Below, one piece after another: positions 18,126 through 27,702 of a stretch of DNA of 64,000 nucleotides. The DNA lies in NCBI RefSeq assembly GCF_024347355.1, contig NZ_AP025466.1, forward strand, positions 1,426,001 to 1,490,000, given 5' to 3'. The number at the start of each line of letters is the position of its first letter. Position 1 is the stretch's first letter. A program made the position numbers and the translations under genes. This DNA comes from Vibrio chagasii (GTDB lineage Bacteria; Pseudomonadota; Gammaproteobacteria; Enterobacterales; Vibrionaceae). The notes below the pieces were generated by a model. That model was given only the letters and a program-made list of their open reading frames with translations. It was not told the DNA's origin and did no database searches.

Positions 18126-18566
18126 ATGGATAGATTTGACGAAAGGATATTGCAAGAGCTTAAGTTGGACGGCAGAATCTCCAACATTGAGCTCTCAGAG
18201 CGAATTGGCTTGTCGGCCTCAGCAACGTTAAGGCGTGTACAAGATCTTGAGCGCAAAGGCATCATTCAAGGTTATCGTGCGGTTCTAGATAACGGCTTAA
18301 TGGGCGTGGGTTTTATCGCCTACGTTTCAATCGGTTTATCAAGCCACAAAAAATCTGCTCAATTGGAGTTTGAAGAGCACGTTGCTATGGAGAAAGAGGT
18401 GGTCGAGTGTCACAACATCACCGGAGCCAATGAGTACTTGTTGCGAGTCGAGACTAAAGACTTGCCGAGCTATAAGAAGTTTCATGCCGATGTGCTAGGG
18501 GAGTGCGCTCAGGTTCAATCCATCACAACCATGGTGGTGATGGACACCCCTAAAGATGAACGTTAA
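18126..18566 (+). CDS. Lrp/AsnC family transcriptional regulator
   Basis: A 146-residue regulator with an N-terminal winged helix-turn-helix (DERILQELKLDGRISNIELSERIGLSASATLRRVQDLERKGII, residues 4-47) and a C-terminal RAM ligand-binding domain (about 65-140). It is probably an amino-acid-responsive regulator of the divergent LysE-type exporter gene. Many proteobacterial LysE-family genes are paired this way, so the link is inference from position. Confidence 0.88.
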   Translation: MDRFDERILQELKLDGRISNIELSERIGLSASATLRRVQDLERKGIIQGYRAVLDNGLMGVGFIAYVSIGLSSHKKSAQLEFEEHVAMEKEVVECHNITGANEYLLRVETKDLPSYKKFHADVLGECAQVQSITTMVVMDTPKDER

Positions 18567-18592
18567 TCGAGCTTAATATTAGGAGCGGCACA

Positions 18593-19522
18593 GTGCCCAA
18601 TACCAATCAGTTGTTATTGTTCTTAGATGTGGTTCAACAAGGGTCGTTTACCAAAGCGGCAACCTTACACGACATGGACAATTCCTCCCTCTCTAAACAG
18701 ATCAAAAAGCTTGAGCAAGACTTAGGTGTTCAGCTGCTCAACCGTTCTACTCGCTCGTTTTCTTTGACGTCGGCGGGTGAAGATATTCTTGCGCAAACCT
18801 ATGTGCTGAAAGACACCATCAATCAGATCCAAGGCATTGCTGATTCGTATCAGTCTGAGCCAAAAGGTGTGCTACGAATTACGTCACCGATCTATTTTGG
18901 TCAGCAATACCTGCAACCTATCATCACGCAGTTCATGAGAAAGTACCCAGATGTTCAGATCGTACTTTCACTAGACGATAAGATCGCCAATATTATTGCA
19001 GGGCAATTTGATATTGCGTTCCGCTTTAGCAAGCTGGTGGAATCGAATTTGATTGCGAAGAAGATAGCTGACAGTAACTTCATGCTGGTCGCCTCGAATG
19101 ACTTTGTGAAGCAACATGGTGAGCCGAAAACGCCACAAGATTTGTTGTCTCTGCCTGCGGTGATTTATACCAATGGTGATATGACCGTTGATCATCTGCG
19201 AATCAGTGAAGAGCCGCATGGCAACACTTTCCAGAGCCTGACGATTCGTGGTAACTACAAGGTGAGTGATGTTCGTACTATGGTGTCTTGTGTGAAAGAT
19301 GGCTTAGGTTATGGCTTCCTTGATCAATCAAATCTGTACGCCTCCATGAAAGAGTTGGGCTTAGTGACACTGCTTCCTGATTACACCATCTCAACAGCGG
19401 ATACTGCTATATACGCCGTCTACCCACACCGCAAGCAGACCAAATTAGTGAAAGAATTCATCACTTCAGTGCAAGATTATATTGGGTCGCCAACGATTTG
19501 GGAGAAGATGCAGCAAGATTAA
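18593..19522 (+). CDS. LysR family transcriptional regulator
   Basis: A 309-residue LysR-type regulator. The N-terminal helix-turn-helix spans about residues 3-60 (LLFLDVVQQGSFTKAATLHDMDNSSLSKQIKKLEQDLGVQLLNRSTRSFSLTSAG) and the periplasmic-binding-protein-like effector domain about 88-295. It starts at GTG with AGGAG seven bases upstream. It follows the Lrp gene by 26 bases on the same strand, so the two may share a transcript. No target can be named. A terminator follows. Confidence 0.88.
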   Translation: MPNTNQLLLFLDVVQQGSFTKAATLHDMDNSSLSKQIKKLEQDLGVQLLNRSTRSFSLTSAGEDILAQTYVLKDTINQIQGIADSYQSEPKGVLRITSPIYFGQQYLQPIITQFMRKYPDVQIVLSLDDKIANIIAGQFDIAFRFSKLVESNLIAKKIADSNFMLVASNDFVKQHGEPKTPQDLLSLPAVIYTNGDMTVDHLRISEEPHGNTFQSLTIRGNYKVSDVRTMVSCVKDGLGYGFLDQSNLYASMKELGLVTLLPDYTISTADTAIYAVYPHRKQTKLVKEFITSVQDYIGSPTIWEKMQQD

Positions 19523-19544
19523 CGGTTTCTCTGCCATATCAAAT

Positions 19545-19586
19545 CAAAAAAGAAGCTAGAACGTTACACGAACTGGCTTCTTTTTA
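19545..19586. terminator. terminator after the LysR gene
   Basis: AAAAAGAAGC pairs with GCTTCTTTTT across a loop of about 20 bases. A and T runs on both sides allow either direction. Confidence 0.75.
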
Positions 19587-19676
19587 CTTTTCTAGCGTTC
19601 ACTAATTTACAATGTAAAGTTCAGATATAGCTAGCGTGAGCGGCTTTTTCTCACAAAGAGTGCCCCTTGGTTGAAG

Positions 19677-19856
19677 TTAGTGATTGTGAATCACTTCTTT
19701 ACCACTTTGGTAAGATTTTGTACCCAGTACGTGGCCTTCAATTTCTACTTCTTGATCGACGATCAGTGCCCGCTTCATAGATCTTGATATTTCACGTGCG
19801 AGTGACGTTGTCACACTCAGTGTGGCAACGTCACCGCTGCTTTCAGGTACAGGTCT
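19677..19856 (-). pseudogene. possible gene remnant, unrecognised
   Basis: A minus-strand open segment of 59 codons ends at the stop complementing 19677-19679. It reads VPESSGDVATLS and ends GTKSYQSGKEVIHNH, with protein-like composition. There is no in-frame start with a ribosome site, and a frameshifted upstream frame reads QKPVVKDLYLKAA, which could be the continuation. I do not recognise the family. It may be the 3' end of a decayed gene. Confidence 0.3.
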
Positions 19857-20146
19857 TTAACCACCGGTTTCTGGTGAGCGGTTGAGTCTTACTTGATGAA
19901 AGGCAAGCTCGAGAGAACATCCTTATTGAAGCAAGATCACACGATTTGTGGGTTGCGTACGGATTAGTCTTTGCAGACTTCTTATCGTTATGTATTCCTG
20001 AGATACTGAATCAAGTTTAAGGCGGAGCGTGTAGGGACTGCGCCTCTTGTCACCATCAGGGCAATAGCCCCAGAAATTAACTACTCAATATAGTCTGCTT
20101 GTGGCCGATATAGGGTAGAACGAAACCGAATTAGGTTAAACATTTT

Positions 20147-21313
20147 ATGAGTACAATGGGAATCGCAATTGGTGCGACTGCTCTTTCGTTAATACTTGTT
20201 GCCGTGTGGCTGATTTCTTTATCACTGAGAAAACAGCGCTTGGAACAAGAACGTAAAGCGCGTGCTGTCGCTTACCGAAAGGCGATTGAAAAAGCACGTA
20301 TCCAAGAGCAAAAAGAGCGCCACTTTAAAGCAGAAACCGGGCATGTCCCGTCGATTCTATTTTTGGCGAAAGAAGCAGAGCGTAACAATATCAAGGAAGC
20401 GTTATATTGGTACGATAAAGCGGCGCATTTGGATAACGTCAACGGCATGTACGGCATTGTTCGCTTGAGCATGAAGCGCAAAGAAGACCTGATCTTAAGA
20501 GAACAAGCTAACTTTTGGCAGCTTGCGATCGCAGCCTTAGACAACGACATGTCGGCGAAATTTGAGATGGGTAAAGCGCTAGTTCATGGCCGTGGAACCG
20601 TAAAGAACATTCCTAAGGGTTACACCTATATTGAGGAATCTGCCGCTGGTGGTAATACCGAAGCGATGCTGTTCATGGGTGACTGGTGCCTAGACAAAGA
20701 AAACCCAGACTACTCTGCAGAAAGCTCTGTTGATTGGTATCGCAAAGCGGCTGAGAAAAACAGCCTAGACGGTAAGATTAAACTGGGTATGAGTTACTTA
20801 AATGGTGTCGGCGTAGAACCAAACCATGGTGAGGCCGTGTACTGGTTTGAAACTGCAGCAGAAAAGAACAGTGCAGAGGCGATGTTTAGAGCTGGTGAGG
20901 CGTGGATAGACCATGGTGACAACGGTAATGCGATTGCTTATATCTGGCTATTCCTATCTGCTCACTTTGGCTATTCAGAAGCTAAGCAGCAGCGAGACAA
21001 AGTAGGTGGTGAGCTGGGTGTCGATGCGGTTGTGGGTTTACAAGCGCTGACTAAACCGATCATGACGAAACTTACCCAACAAGCAATTACTAAGCATTCA
21101 ATAATCAAAGCGCTTAATAAGCTCTACAAACGCAATATACCGATTCCAAAGAAAGTGAAAGAAGCGTCTGATGAAGAGGGTGAGTCATTAAATGTAGAGG
21201 CTAGCCATCTAGAAACGTCGCTATCGAATACAGAGCAAGCACCAGTAGAGAAGCAAGCCAATCAGACTAGTGACCCTCTAGATTTTAGTCAGTCTAATTG
21301 GAGCAGAAGCTAG
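20147..21313 (+). CDS. membrane-anchored Sel1-repeat protein
   Basis: A 388-residue protein with one N-terminal transmembrane helix (about residues 5-27) and then a charged helix. Sel1/TPR-like repeats follow at about residues 68-285, for example EALYWYDKAAHLDNVNGMYGI, AVYWFETAAEKNSAEAMFRAGE and the GRGTVKNIPKGYTYIEESAAGGNTEAMLFMG unit. Such repeats mediate protein-protein contacts, so an adaptor role in the envelope is likely, but no partner is evident. The acidic Ser/Glu-rich tail after residue 340 looks disordered. It appears to be a single-gene unit with a terminator downstream. Confidence 0.75.
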   Translation: MSTMGIAIGATALSLILVAVWLISLSLRKQRLEQERKARAVAYRKAIEKARIQEQKERHFKAETGHVPSILFLAKEAERNNIKEALYWYDKAAHLDNVNGMYGIVRLSMKRKEDLILREQANFWQLAIAALDNDMSAKFEMGKALVHGRGTVKNIPKGYTYIEESAAGGNTEAMLFMGDWCLDKENPDYSAESSVDWYRKAAEKNSLDGKIKLGMSYLNGVGVEPNHGEAVYWFETAAEKNSAEAMFRAGEAWIDHGDNGNAIAYIWLFLSAHFGYSEAKQQRDKVGGELGVDAVVGLQALTKPIMTKLTQQAITKHSIIKALNKLYKRNIPIPKKVKEASDEEGESLNVEASHLETSLSNTEQAPVEKQANQTSDPLDFSQSNWSRS

Positions 21314-21405
21314 TTAGTGGTGTTCACTGGATTATCCATGGGACATGTTATCCATCGTGATAAGTTAATACAGCTTGAGTGGATATAATGAAATTCAGAC
21401 AACAA

Positions 21406-21433
21406 AAAAGGGAAGCCGATGCTTCCCTTTTTC
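21406..21433. terminator. bidirectional terminator (Sel1 gene / sstT)
   Basis: GGGAAGC and GCTTCCC form a stem around CGAT, with A and T runs on both flanks, between convergent genes. Confidence 0.92.
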
Positions 21434-21470
21434 TTTATATAGCTTTGGCTTACGAGCGAATAAAGGCTAA

Positions 21471-22685
21471 TTAAGCTTTGTTCTGCTCAGCTTTACATAC
21501 TGCAGCTGTGAACACTACGTCTGTCGAGCTGTTAAGCGCAGTTTCAGCAGAGTCTTGAATCACACCGATGATGAAACCTACCGCTACCACTTGCATCGCA
21601 ACATCGTTCGAAATACCGAATAGACCACATGCTAGAGGGATAAGCAGCAGTGAGCCACCCGCAACACCAGATGCACCACATGCAGATACCGCAGCAACAA
21701 GGCTTAGTAGGATAGCAGTGAAGATATCAATCTCAATACCCATAGTGTGTACAGCAGCCAGCGTTAACACAGTGATAGTGATTGCAGCGCCAGCCATGTT
21801 GATGGTTGCACCTAGTGGGATAGATACAGAGTAAGTGTCTTCGTCTAGGTTTAGTTTCTTACAAAGGTTCATGTTTACTGGGATGTTCGCAGCACTTGAA
21901 CGAGTGAAGAATGCAGTTACACCTGATTCACGAATACATTGGAATACTAGAGGGTATGGGTTCTGCTTTGTTTTAACGAAAACAAGCAGTGGGTTAACCA
22001 CTAGAGCAATGATTAGCATTGAACCTAGTAGTACCGCTAGAAGTTGACCGTAGCTTGCTAGCGCCTCAAAACCAGTGGTTGCGAAAGTCGCTGAAACGAG
22101 ACCGAAGATACCAAATGGCGCTAGGCGAATGATGAAGCGAACAATGTGTGAAACACTGTGGCTTAGATCTTCGAAAACCGCTTTTGTTGTTGCAGATGCG
22201 TGGTGCAGAGCAAGACCAAGACCGATAGCCCAAGCAAGAATACCGATGTAGTTTGCGTTCATTAGCGCGCTTACTGGGTTGTCTACAAGTTTAAATAGAA
22301 GCGTGTGAAGAACTTCACCGATACCTTGAGGAGGAGTAGCACCTTCTGCGCCAGCAACTAGCGTCAAAGTGGTTGGGAACATGAAGCTCAGTACTACTGC
22401 TGTTAGTGCTGCAGAGAAGGTACCAATCAAGTAAAGCACGATAATTGGACGCATATGAGTATGCTGACCTTTCTTTTGGTTTGCGATAGAAGCTGCAACA
22501 AGAATGAATACTAAAATTGGGGCAACAGCTTTCAGAGCGCCAACAAACAGACTACCTAAAAGGCCTGCGTCTTGAGCTGCTGAAGGAGAAACCATGGCGA
22601 GAACGACACCGAAAACAATACCAGCAAGGATCTGTAGGACAAGATTCCCACGAGCGATGCGGGCGAGCATGTTGTGATTTTGCAT
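21471..22685 (-). CDS. sstT: serine/threonine:Na+ symporter SstT
   Basis: A 404-residue inner-membrane transporter of the dicarboxylate/amino acid:cation symporter family. It imports serine and threonine with sodium. The N-terminus [24 protein letters not shown], the [41 protein letters not shown] region and the C-terminal [21 protein letters not shown] follow E. coli SstT. The start has a GCAGGT Shine-Dalgarno. It is a single-gene unit. Confidence 0.92.
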   Translation of the reverse strand: MQNHNMLARIARGNLVLQILAGIVFGVVLAMVSPSAAQDAGLLGSLFVGALKAVAPILVFILVAASIANQKKGQHTHMRPIIVLYLIGTFSAALTAVVLSFMFPTTLTLVAGAEGATPPQGIGEVLHTLLFKLVDNPVSALMNANYIGILAWAIGLGLALHHASATTKAVFEDLSHSVSHIVRFIIRLAPFGIFGLVSATFATTGFEALASYGQLLAVLLGSMLIIALVVNPLLVFVKTKQNPYPLVFQCIRESGVTAFFTRSSAANIPVNMNLCKKLNLDEDTYSVSIPLGATINMAGAAITITVLTLAAVHTMGIEIDIFTAILLSLVAAVSACGASGVAGGSLLLIPLACGLFGISNDVAMQVVAVGFIIGVIQDSAETALNSSTDVVFTAAVCKAEQNKA

Positions 22686-23089
22686 AAAATACCTGCAATT
22701 GTTAATTTATTATAGTGATGTATCTTTTATAAAGTTGTACCGAATCCGACTATACACTAGTGGAATGGGCGGTCATATTAGCTGGATCGTAGCGGGTGTC
22801 TAGGAATAGTTTACTTTTAGTGTGATTGTTTGCACTACGTGGTGTTTTTAGAGCTAAATGTTAAATAAATGTATTTTGATTGAGCTATAAATCTGCAAAT
22901 TCATATTTGATGGAGCTAATATACTGTAAATTAGAGGGTGTAAATGGCGATTGGTGAGAACATTGTGTGCGTAAATAGTCGCTTCCCCATCACGTTGAAA
23001 AAAAGCCCCTTGCGATAAACATCATGGGGCTTGAAGTTTTCAGTTAAACGATGAGCTATGAACTTAGCTCGCGGCCATGCGTCAACTGT
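22686..23089. other. intergenic region sstT / rsgA
   Basis: This 404-base AT-rich region is upstream of sstT (minus) and downstream of rsgA (minus). It holds the sstT promoter and the rsgA terminator. I see no other feature. Confidence 0.6.
23001..23034 (-). terminator. terminator of rsgA
   Basis: On the minus strand AAGCCCC pairs with GGGGCTT and is followed by a run of seven T. It lies about 60 bases past the rsgA stop. Confidence 0.85.
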
Positions 23090-24154
23090 TTAAGCAGAGC
23101 CTTTCTTAATGTTGCGGCTTTCTGACTGTACGTTTCGGTACATTTTGGACAGCTGCTTATTGTTAGCGCGTTGCTCTGCTAGAGAAGCGCCGTTTCTTGC
23201 TTGTTCTCTCAGTAGCTTTTGATAGTTAGTAAATCGTCTTTCAGACAGTTCACCACTCTCAATAGCAGCCCTTATCTTGCATCCCGGCTCTGATTCATGA
23301 TGACAATCAGAGAAGCGGCAGTGCATTGCTAACTCTTCTACGTCTGAAAAGGTTTCACTTACGCCTTCAGCGCAGTCTGCAAGTTGTAGCTCTCGCATTC
23401 CAGGAGTGTCGAGTAGCAAGCCACCTGACTCGAGCAAGTGGAGCGATCGTGATGTCGTTGTATGACGTCCTTTACTGTCGTCTTCACGAATACCACCAGT
23501 TGCCTGCGATGCTTCACCTAGCAATGAGTTAACCAAAGTTGACTTACCCACACCAGAAGAGCCCATTAGCGCGACGGTCTTGCCGGTTTTACACCAAGGT
23601 GAAAGTACTTGGGTTGAGTCTTGATCTAGGCTGTTGACCGCTTCGATCATGAGCATCGGGTCTAAGCTTTGTACCTGTCGTACTTTGTCTTCCCAGTCGT
23701 CACACAAGTCTTTCTTAGTTAGGACGATAACCGCTTCAACTTGGGCTTCATTGGCAAGTGCTAGATAGCGTTCAATGCGACTCAGATTAAAGTCGTTGTT
23801 CAATGAAACCACGATAAACACTGTGTCGATATTGGCTGAAATATATTGTTCAGCAACACGACTGCCCGCAGCTTTTCGGCTAAAGAGCGATTGGCGTTCG
23901 AGTAAGCGATCGAATTGCAGTTCAGAGTTCAATATTACCCAATCGCCAACGGTCATTGCGGGTTGGTTGTGATGAATGGGTAAAGTGATTTCGCCCTGCT
24001 CAGACGCCAATGTGTAGCCAATGCGATGGTGCGCGGTGATACGTGCTATTACTGAATGGTCGTAATCTTCAAGTGTTAGTTGTTGTTGAAATACAGGTTG
24101 CCATCCAAGTTGTTGAAGTGATATTGGATGAGAAAGTGTAGTTTGTGAATTCAT
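23090..24154 (-). CDS. rsgA: ribosome small-subunit GTPase RsgA
   Basis: A 354-residue circularly permuted GTPase that acts in late 30S ribosome maturation. The OB-fold region (about residues 35-85) precedes motifs in permuted order: G4 TKKD (about 147), G1 GSSGVGKST (about 199), then G3 DTPG. A zinc knuckle [14 protein letters not shown] follows near residue 282. From memory, vibrios often carry two rsgA-like genes, so this could be a paralog rather than the housekeeping copy; that cannot be decided from this window. Confidence 0.9.
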   Translation of the reverse strand: MNSQTTLSHPISLQQLGWQPVFQQQLTLEDYDHSVIARITAHHRIGYTLASEQGEITLPIHHNQPAMTVGDWVILNSELQFDRLLERQSLFSRKAAGSRVAEQYISANIDTVFIVVSLNNDFNLSRIERYLALANEAQVEAVIVLTKKDLCDDWEDKVRQVQSLDPMLMIEAVNSLDQDSTQVLSPWCKTGKTVALMGSSGVGKSTLVNSLLGEASQATGGIREDDSKGRHTTTSRSLHLLESGGLLLDTPGMRELQLADCAEGVSETFSDVEELAMHCRFSDCHHESEPGCKIRAAIESGELSERRFTNYQKLLREQARNGASLAEQRANNKQLSKMYRNVQSESRNIKKGSA

Positions 24155-24644
24155 GTCTATTTACCCAGACGTGCGAGCTTTCTTATGGGAGCATTTACTT
24201 CTTGTGAGATCTCTTATCGTTGGTGAGACCAGAAGCGTTACAAGCTCAAAAAGCGTCGTGACGTCAAAAATGCGTTAGAGTTTGGTTCGAATTCAAATAG
24301 ATAGGACCCCGGATTGATTCATGCGTAGTGAGCATGCTTTGATCAGGTGTAAACCGGGTAAAAGTGTGCGGTAGCCAGCTGGTGGTTTAATGTTGGTAGT
24401 TCGAGATTAAAGTTGGTTTAACCAAACAAAATTAACGCATGACTTTTATTGCCAGTTTTAGTGTTTTTATTACAATCATCTTCTATTCTCCTTGGTTATT
24501 AATGTGGTCACGCTTTGCACAGAAAGCGAGCAAATTTTAACAAAAAGCCACGATGGCGAGAAGTCATCGTGGCTTGTTTTGTCTAATTTTTTACCGATAT
24601 GTGTTGCGACTCTTAATAAGCCTCATGAGCATCAGTTTCTACAA
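24155..24644. other. 490-base intergenic region rsgA / pcuAC
   Basis: It holds the rsgA promoter and, at the right, the terminator of the copper operon. No supported coding frame is seen in it. Confidence 0.6.
24543..24577 (-). terminator. terminator of the Sco/PCuAC operon
   Basis: AAGCCACGATG and CATCGTGGCTT form an 11-bp stem with a nine-base loop. On the minus strand it is followed by TTTTTG, about 70 bases after the PCuAC stop. Confidence 0.85.
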
Positions 24645-25103
24645 TTAGTGGTGATCGTGATTCATCTTTTTCATGCCACTCATCACTTTCTTAATAGGTG
24701 CTTCGAAAGTTTGTGTTTCGCCATTCGCGAAAGTCAGTGTCATTTCGATCTGCTCACCTTCTTTTAGACCATTTTTAAGGTCGAATAACATAATGTGCAG
24801 GCTGCCAGGCTTAAGTACGGCTTCACCATTAGCAGGGATTGTGATCTGTTGAACCTGACGCATTTTCATCACGTCACCTTCAACGATAACATCATGAAGC
24901 TCTACCTTACCTGCAGCTGGTGTTGTCGCAGAAACGATAGCGCGATCTTTGTCACTATGGTTCATTAGGGTCGTAAATACTGCGCTGTTCACCGCTGTTG
25001 GCGGTGTCGCACGAGCGTACGCGTCATGTACCATGATGTCGCTTTTTGCGTGAGCAAGAGGAGTGAGCAATAAGCCTGCTAGAGCAAGTGCTTTTAACTT
25101 CAT
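24645..25103 (-). CDS. periplasmic copper chaperone PCu(A)C
   Basis: A 152-residue exported protein with signal peptide MKLKALALAGLLLTPLAHA. It binds Cu(I) in the periplasm and works with Sco in loading copper into the CuA site of cytochrome oxidase. The copper motif HX10MX21HXM is exactly kept: His70, Met81, His103 and Met105. The C-terminus ends in a metal-rich KKMNHDHH tail. It is third in a minus-strand run after a hypothetical membrane protein and Sco, which supports a copper-delivery job. A tandem 9-bp repeat separates it from sco. Confidence 0.9.
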   Translation of the reverse strand: MKLKALALAGLLLTPLAHAKSDIMVHDAYARATPPTAVNSAVFTTLMNHSDKDRAIVSATTPAAGKVELHDVIVEGDVMKMRQVQQITIPANGEAVLKPGSLHIMLFDLKNGLKEGEQIEMTLTFANGETQTFEAPIKKVMSGMKKMNHDHH

Positions 25104-25195
25104 GTTGTTGTCCTTATTGTTTTATGTGTTGGTCTGGGACCTGACTTTACGTTTCGAACTCTATTGGTTGAGTTCTTTATTTTTGTACACGCTGT

Positions 25196-25240
25196 TTCTA
25201 GAGCTTCTAGAGCTTCTAGAGCTTCTAGAGCTTCTAGAGT
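25196..25240. repeat. 9-bp tandem repeat, five copies
   Basis: The unit TTCTAGAGC is repeated so that TCTAGA occurs at 25197, 25206, 25215, 25224 and 25233. It lies just downstream of the sco stop and 93 bases upstream of pcuAC, in the presumed operon mRNA. Copy number is likely to vary by slippage. Confidence 0.9.
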
Positions 25241-25251
25241 TTCTTAGCACT

Positions 25252-25848
25252 CTAACGCGTCAATGTGTTGATCGCTTCAACAATTGGTGCAGGCGTCAAC
25301 GTGTGCGGTACTTTAGTAATCAAGGTACCGTTGGGCTTTAAAAAGTAGAAATATGAGCTGTGGTCAAGTGTGTATCCTAGCTCTGAATCTTCAAGCTGTG
25401 TCTTTCTGAAAATAACACCGTATTTATGCGCCAGATTCGTGGTTACATCCAATGGACCACTCATCCCTTCAATCATTGGGTTGAAGTACTGCGCGTATTT
25501 ATATGACGCTTCCGCGGCATCGCGCTCTGGATCGAGAGAAACAAACATCGGGCGAATCTTGGCTTTCGATTCATCAGAGATTTGGTTGAGGGCTCCAGCT
25601 AGCATCGCTAGTGACGTTGGGCAAACGTCAGGACAGCGTGTGAAGCCAAAGTAAACGATACGAATTCTGTCATCGGTTTCGTCAAAGAGTTTTATTGGTT
25701 GGTTGTCTTTTCCAAAAAGCGTTGTTTCGGAGAATTGTTGTTTTTCAACGTGTTGCTCTTGAGCCTCTGTTTGACCATCGAGATAGCTTTTTACTCCAAA
25801 GCCAAGTACAAACGCTACAACCAGCGCTAGCGACCAATTCTTACTCAT
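25252..25848 (-). CDS. SCO1/SenC copper metallochaperone
   Basis: A 198-residue membrane-anchored thioredoxin-fold protein. One N-terminal helix (residues 6-22) anchors it, with the soluble domain in the periplasm. The copper ligands are Cys72 and Cys76 in CPDVC and His163 in TLDHSS. Sco proteins deliver copper to, or reduce the cysteines of, the cytochrome oxidase CuA site. The start overlaps the upstream gene by four bases (ATGA), which indicates translational coupling. An AAGGATGAC site precedes it. Confidence 0.9.
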   Translation of the reverse strand: MSKNWSLALVVAFVLGFGVKSYLDGQTEAQEQHVEKQQFSETTLFGKDNQPIKLFDETDDRIRIVYFGFTRCPDVCPTSLAMLAGALNQISDESKAKIRPMFVSLDPERDAAEASYKYAQYFNPMIEGMSGPLDVTTNLAHKYGVIFRKTQLEDSELGYTLDHSSYFYFLKPNGTLITKVPHTLTPAPIVEAINTLTR

Positions 25849-26285
25849 CTTGTCATCCTTATTGCAGGTTTTACGGTTTCAACACCATCGGTGAGCTCAC
25901 CAAGCCAAGTCATGTGATCCATGGTACACACGGGCAAAATGACATCACCTTCATAGATGTTGTTACCAGTATTTTTTAATTGGAAACGTGCTGAGCCCAT
26001 TTCCATCTCTAAACCGGTCAGCGATAGCATCAAGGTTTCCGAGGCCGCGCCTTCCCACACCACTTTGATTTTTGTTGGGACTAGAGGTTGAGCTGTTTCA
26101 TGCTCAAGGGTCATAGCAACGCTGTCTTGCTCACACGATGTTGTTGAAAGCATGCAGTAGTCATCTAAGTTGACGTCAGGAGAGTGGCTCTCTACTACCG
26201 ATTTAAATTGCTCGACTGCCTGTGGTCCATAAAAGCCAGCGACCAGCGCAATACCGAGCGCAGCAACCTTTAATGCTGGGTGCAT
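25845..26285 (-). CDS. hypothetical membrane-anchored periplasmic protein
   Basis: A 146-residue protein with an N-terminal hydrophobic helix (about residues 7-25) and a periplasmic beta-rich domain. The part from about residue 65 (VPTKIKVVWEGAASETLMLSLTGLEMEMGSARFQLKNTGNN) recalls YtkA/FixH-like immunoglobulin-type domains found in copper and cytochrome oxidase assembly, but the match is by eye. Two Cys, Cys44 and Cys51, lie in YCMLSTTSC, and Cys118 is followed by TMDHM, a possible metal site. It is the first gene of the Sco/PCuAC operon and overlaps sco by four bases. Confidence 0.65.
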   Translation of the reverse strand: MHPALKVAALGIALVAGFYGPQAVEQFKSVVESHSPDVNLDDYCMLSTTSCEQDSVAMTLEHETAQPLVPTKIKVVWEGAASETLMLSLTGLEMEMGSARFQLKNTGNNIYEGDVILPVCTMDHMTWLGELTDGVETVKPAIRMTR

Positions 26286-26383
26286 GTCGTGTTCTCATTT
26301 GATTTTATAAGAACGGCGATGGTATCACACCACTCAATACGTGCTTGTATCAAAAAGCAATTTTGTGCGTATGGTAGATATAA

Positions 26384-26410
26384 AAAAGCGAAGCCAGTAG
26401 CTTCGCTTTG
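26384..26410 (-). terminator. terminator of the DUF368 gene
   Basis: On the minus strand AAAGCGAAGC pairs with GCTTCGCTTT around five bases and is followed by T. It lies about 70 bases past the stop of the DUF368 gene. Confidence 0.85.
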
Positions 26411-26481
26411 ATTCAATTTACTGACACGTCGCTATTTAAGGAAAGCACCCTACATGCGAAATGCCGCTCGATTGTTAGAGG

Positions 26482-27402
26482 TTAGTCAGCATTGCGCTCG
26501 GCAAACTTTTCTAAGCCAAGAACTAATGCGATGGCAACCAACATCATGATCACAGCCAAGGTCAGTTGAGAAGGCTGAGAGGTGACGGCTTCGAAGTTAA
26601 ATGGAGACAAGTTCTCTTGAATGAGAGGCACTTGCTCACCTTTAGAGTTGATGCGCCAGCTGATGGTCTCTTTCCAAGGCCAGATCTTAGGCAGCGTACC
26701 GATCATCAAACCAGTTAAGAACACAAGCGTGAAGTCGCGGAATGAACGCAATAGCCAAGACAGTACATGTGAGAAAGTCAGCAGTCCGAGCACACAGCCC
26801 GCAAGGAATAGCGCAAGTACATCGACTTGAAATGATTTAACGGCGCCAAGCACTGGGCCATACATGCCAATCAGGAGCAGAATAAAGCTGCCTGAAATAC
26901 CGGGTAAAATCATCGCGCAGATAGCAATTGCACCCGCAATTAAGACGTTGATGCTGGTTGGCTCCATTTGCAGTGGCTTAAGCACAGTTATGCTATAAGC
27001 GAAGGCAACGCCAAGCAGTAGAAAGACGAATCGAATCATATCGCGCTTTTCTACTTGCTTAAGAATGTGGAAAACCGACACCAAGATTAAACCAAAGAAG
27101 AAAGACCACAGTGGAACTGGGTGGGTGACCAATAACCAAGAAATCAGTTTTGCGAATGTCGCAATGCTGGTGAACACGCCAGCGAATAATGAAATTAGGA
27201 AAAAGCCATTGATGTGGTTAAACGCGGCTTTGAAGCCTTCGCGCTTCCATAAACCAAGTACGCTAGGGTTAATTCTGCGAATGCTTTCTAAAAGCGTATC
27301 GTAAATACCTGTGATGAATGCGATGGTTCCGCCTGAAACGCCTGGGACAACGTCAGCCGCGCCCATGGCCATGCCTTTGAAAAAAGTACTTAAGTAGTTC
27401 AT
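26482..27402 (-). CDS. DUF368 polyprenyl-phosphate transporter
   Basis: A 306-residue inner-membrane protein with about eight to nine hydrophobic segments. The family signature GMAMGAADVVPGVSGGTIAFITGIYDTLL is at the N-terminus, with a second repeat-like AICAMILPGISGSFILLLIGMY in the middle. DUF368 members (PopT; the V. cholerae protein among them) were shown to recycle undecaprenyl phosphate to the cytoplasmic face, serving wall synthesis. I set the start at MNYLSTFF; an in-frame TTG 13 codons earlier exists. The gene is transcribed away from the divergent qrr locus. Confidence 0.85.
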   Translation of the reverse strand: MNYLSTFFKGMAMGAADVVPGVSGGTIAFITGIYDTLLESIRRINPSVLGLWKREGFKAAFNHINGFFLISLFAGVFTSIATFAKLISWLLVTHPVPLWSFFFGLILVSVFHILKQVEKRDMIRFVFLLLGVAFAYSITVLKPLQMEPTSINVLIAGAIAICAMILPGISGSFILLLIGMYGPVLGAVKSFQVDVLALFLAGCVLGLLTFSHVLSWLLRSFRDFTLVFLTGLMIGTLPKIWPWKETISWRINSKGEQVPLIQENLSPFNFEAVTSQPSQLTLAVIMMLVAIALVLGLEKFAERNAD

Positions 27403-27615
27403 TGCTTCATAGAGTTGAGGGTGATTTCGTGCAGTATACAAACTTTGCTGTCAAAAAAGTATGAATATGCTACTAAGAAGGTGCTTTTCTTACTCTCTTA
27501 ATTGTAAGGCAATACGTTGATGTGAATATCTGCCTAACATTTAAAATACAGTCACTTAGTAATTTATCATTAATGCTAGGGATGAAACTGGTCTCTTATC
27601 AATATTGCATCTTGA

Positions 27616-27641
27616 TTGCATTATGCAAATGCACTTTGCAA
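27616..27641. promoter_or_regulatory. tandem LuxO binding sites
   Basis: TTGCATTATGCAA (27616-27628) is a perfect match to the LuxO motif TTGCA-N3-TGCAA. ATGCACTTTGCAA (27629-27641) follows immediately with one mismatch. They lie 62-87 bases upstream of the sigma-54 -24 element, a normal enhancer distance. Confidence 0.88.
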
Positions 27642-27702
27642 TTCGCATGTAAAATTAGCCGCTTTTATGCGATGCAGGGCTTATAAAATGCCTAATTAAA
27701 GT

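Larger units (their letters stand above)
19523..20146. other. 624-base region without an intact gene
   Basis: It begins with the LysR-gene terminator and includes an open minus-strand segment (19680-19856) that looks like a gene remnant, listed separately. The remainder shows no supported feature; the Sel1 promoter presumably lies at its right end. Confidence 0.5.

Noticed and set aside
25196..25240. CRISPR array
   Set aside because: The repeats are 9 bases with no spacers and no cas genes.
25063..25341. Plus-strand frame with an ELLELLELLELLEFL repeat
   Set aside because: It is only the translation of the 9-bp DNA repeat on the strand opposite two copper genes; there is no ribosome site.
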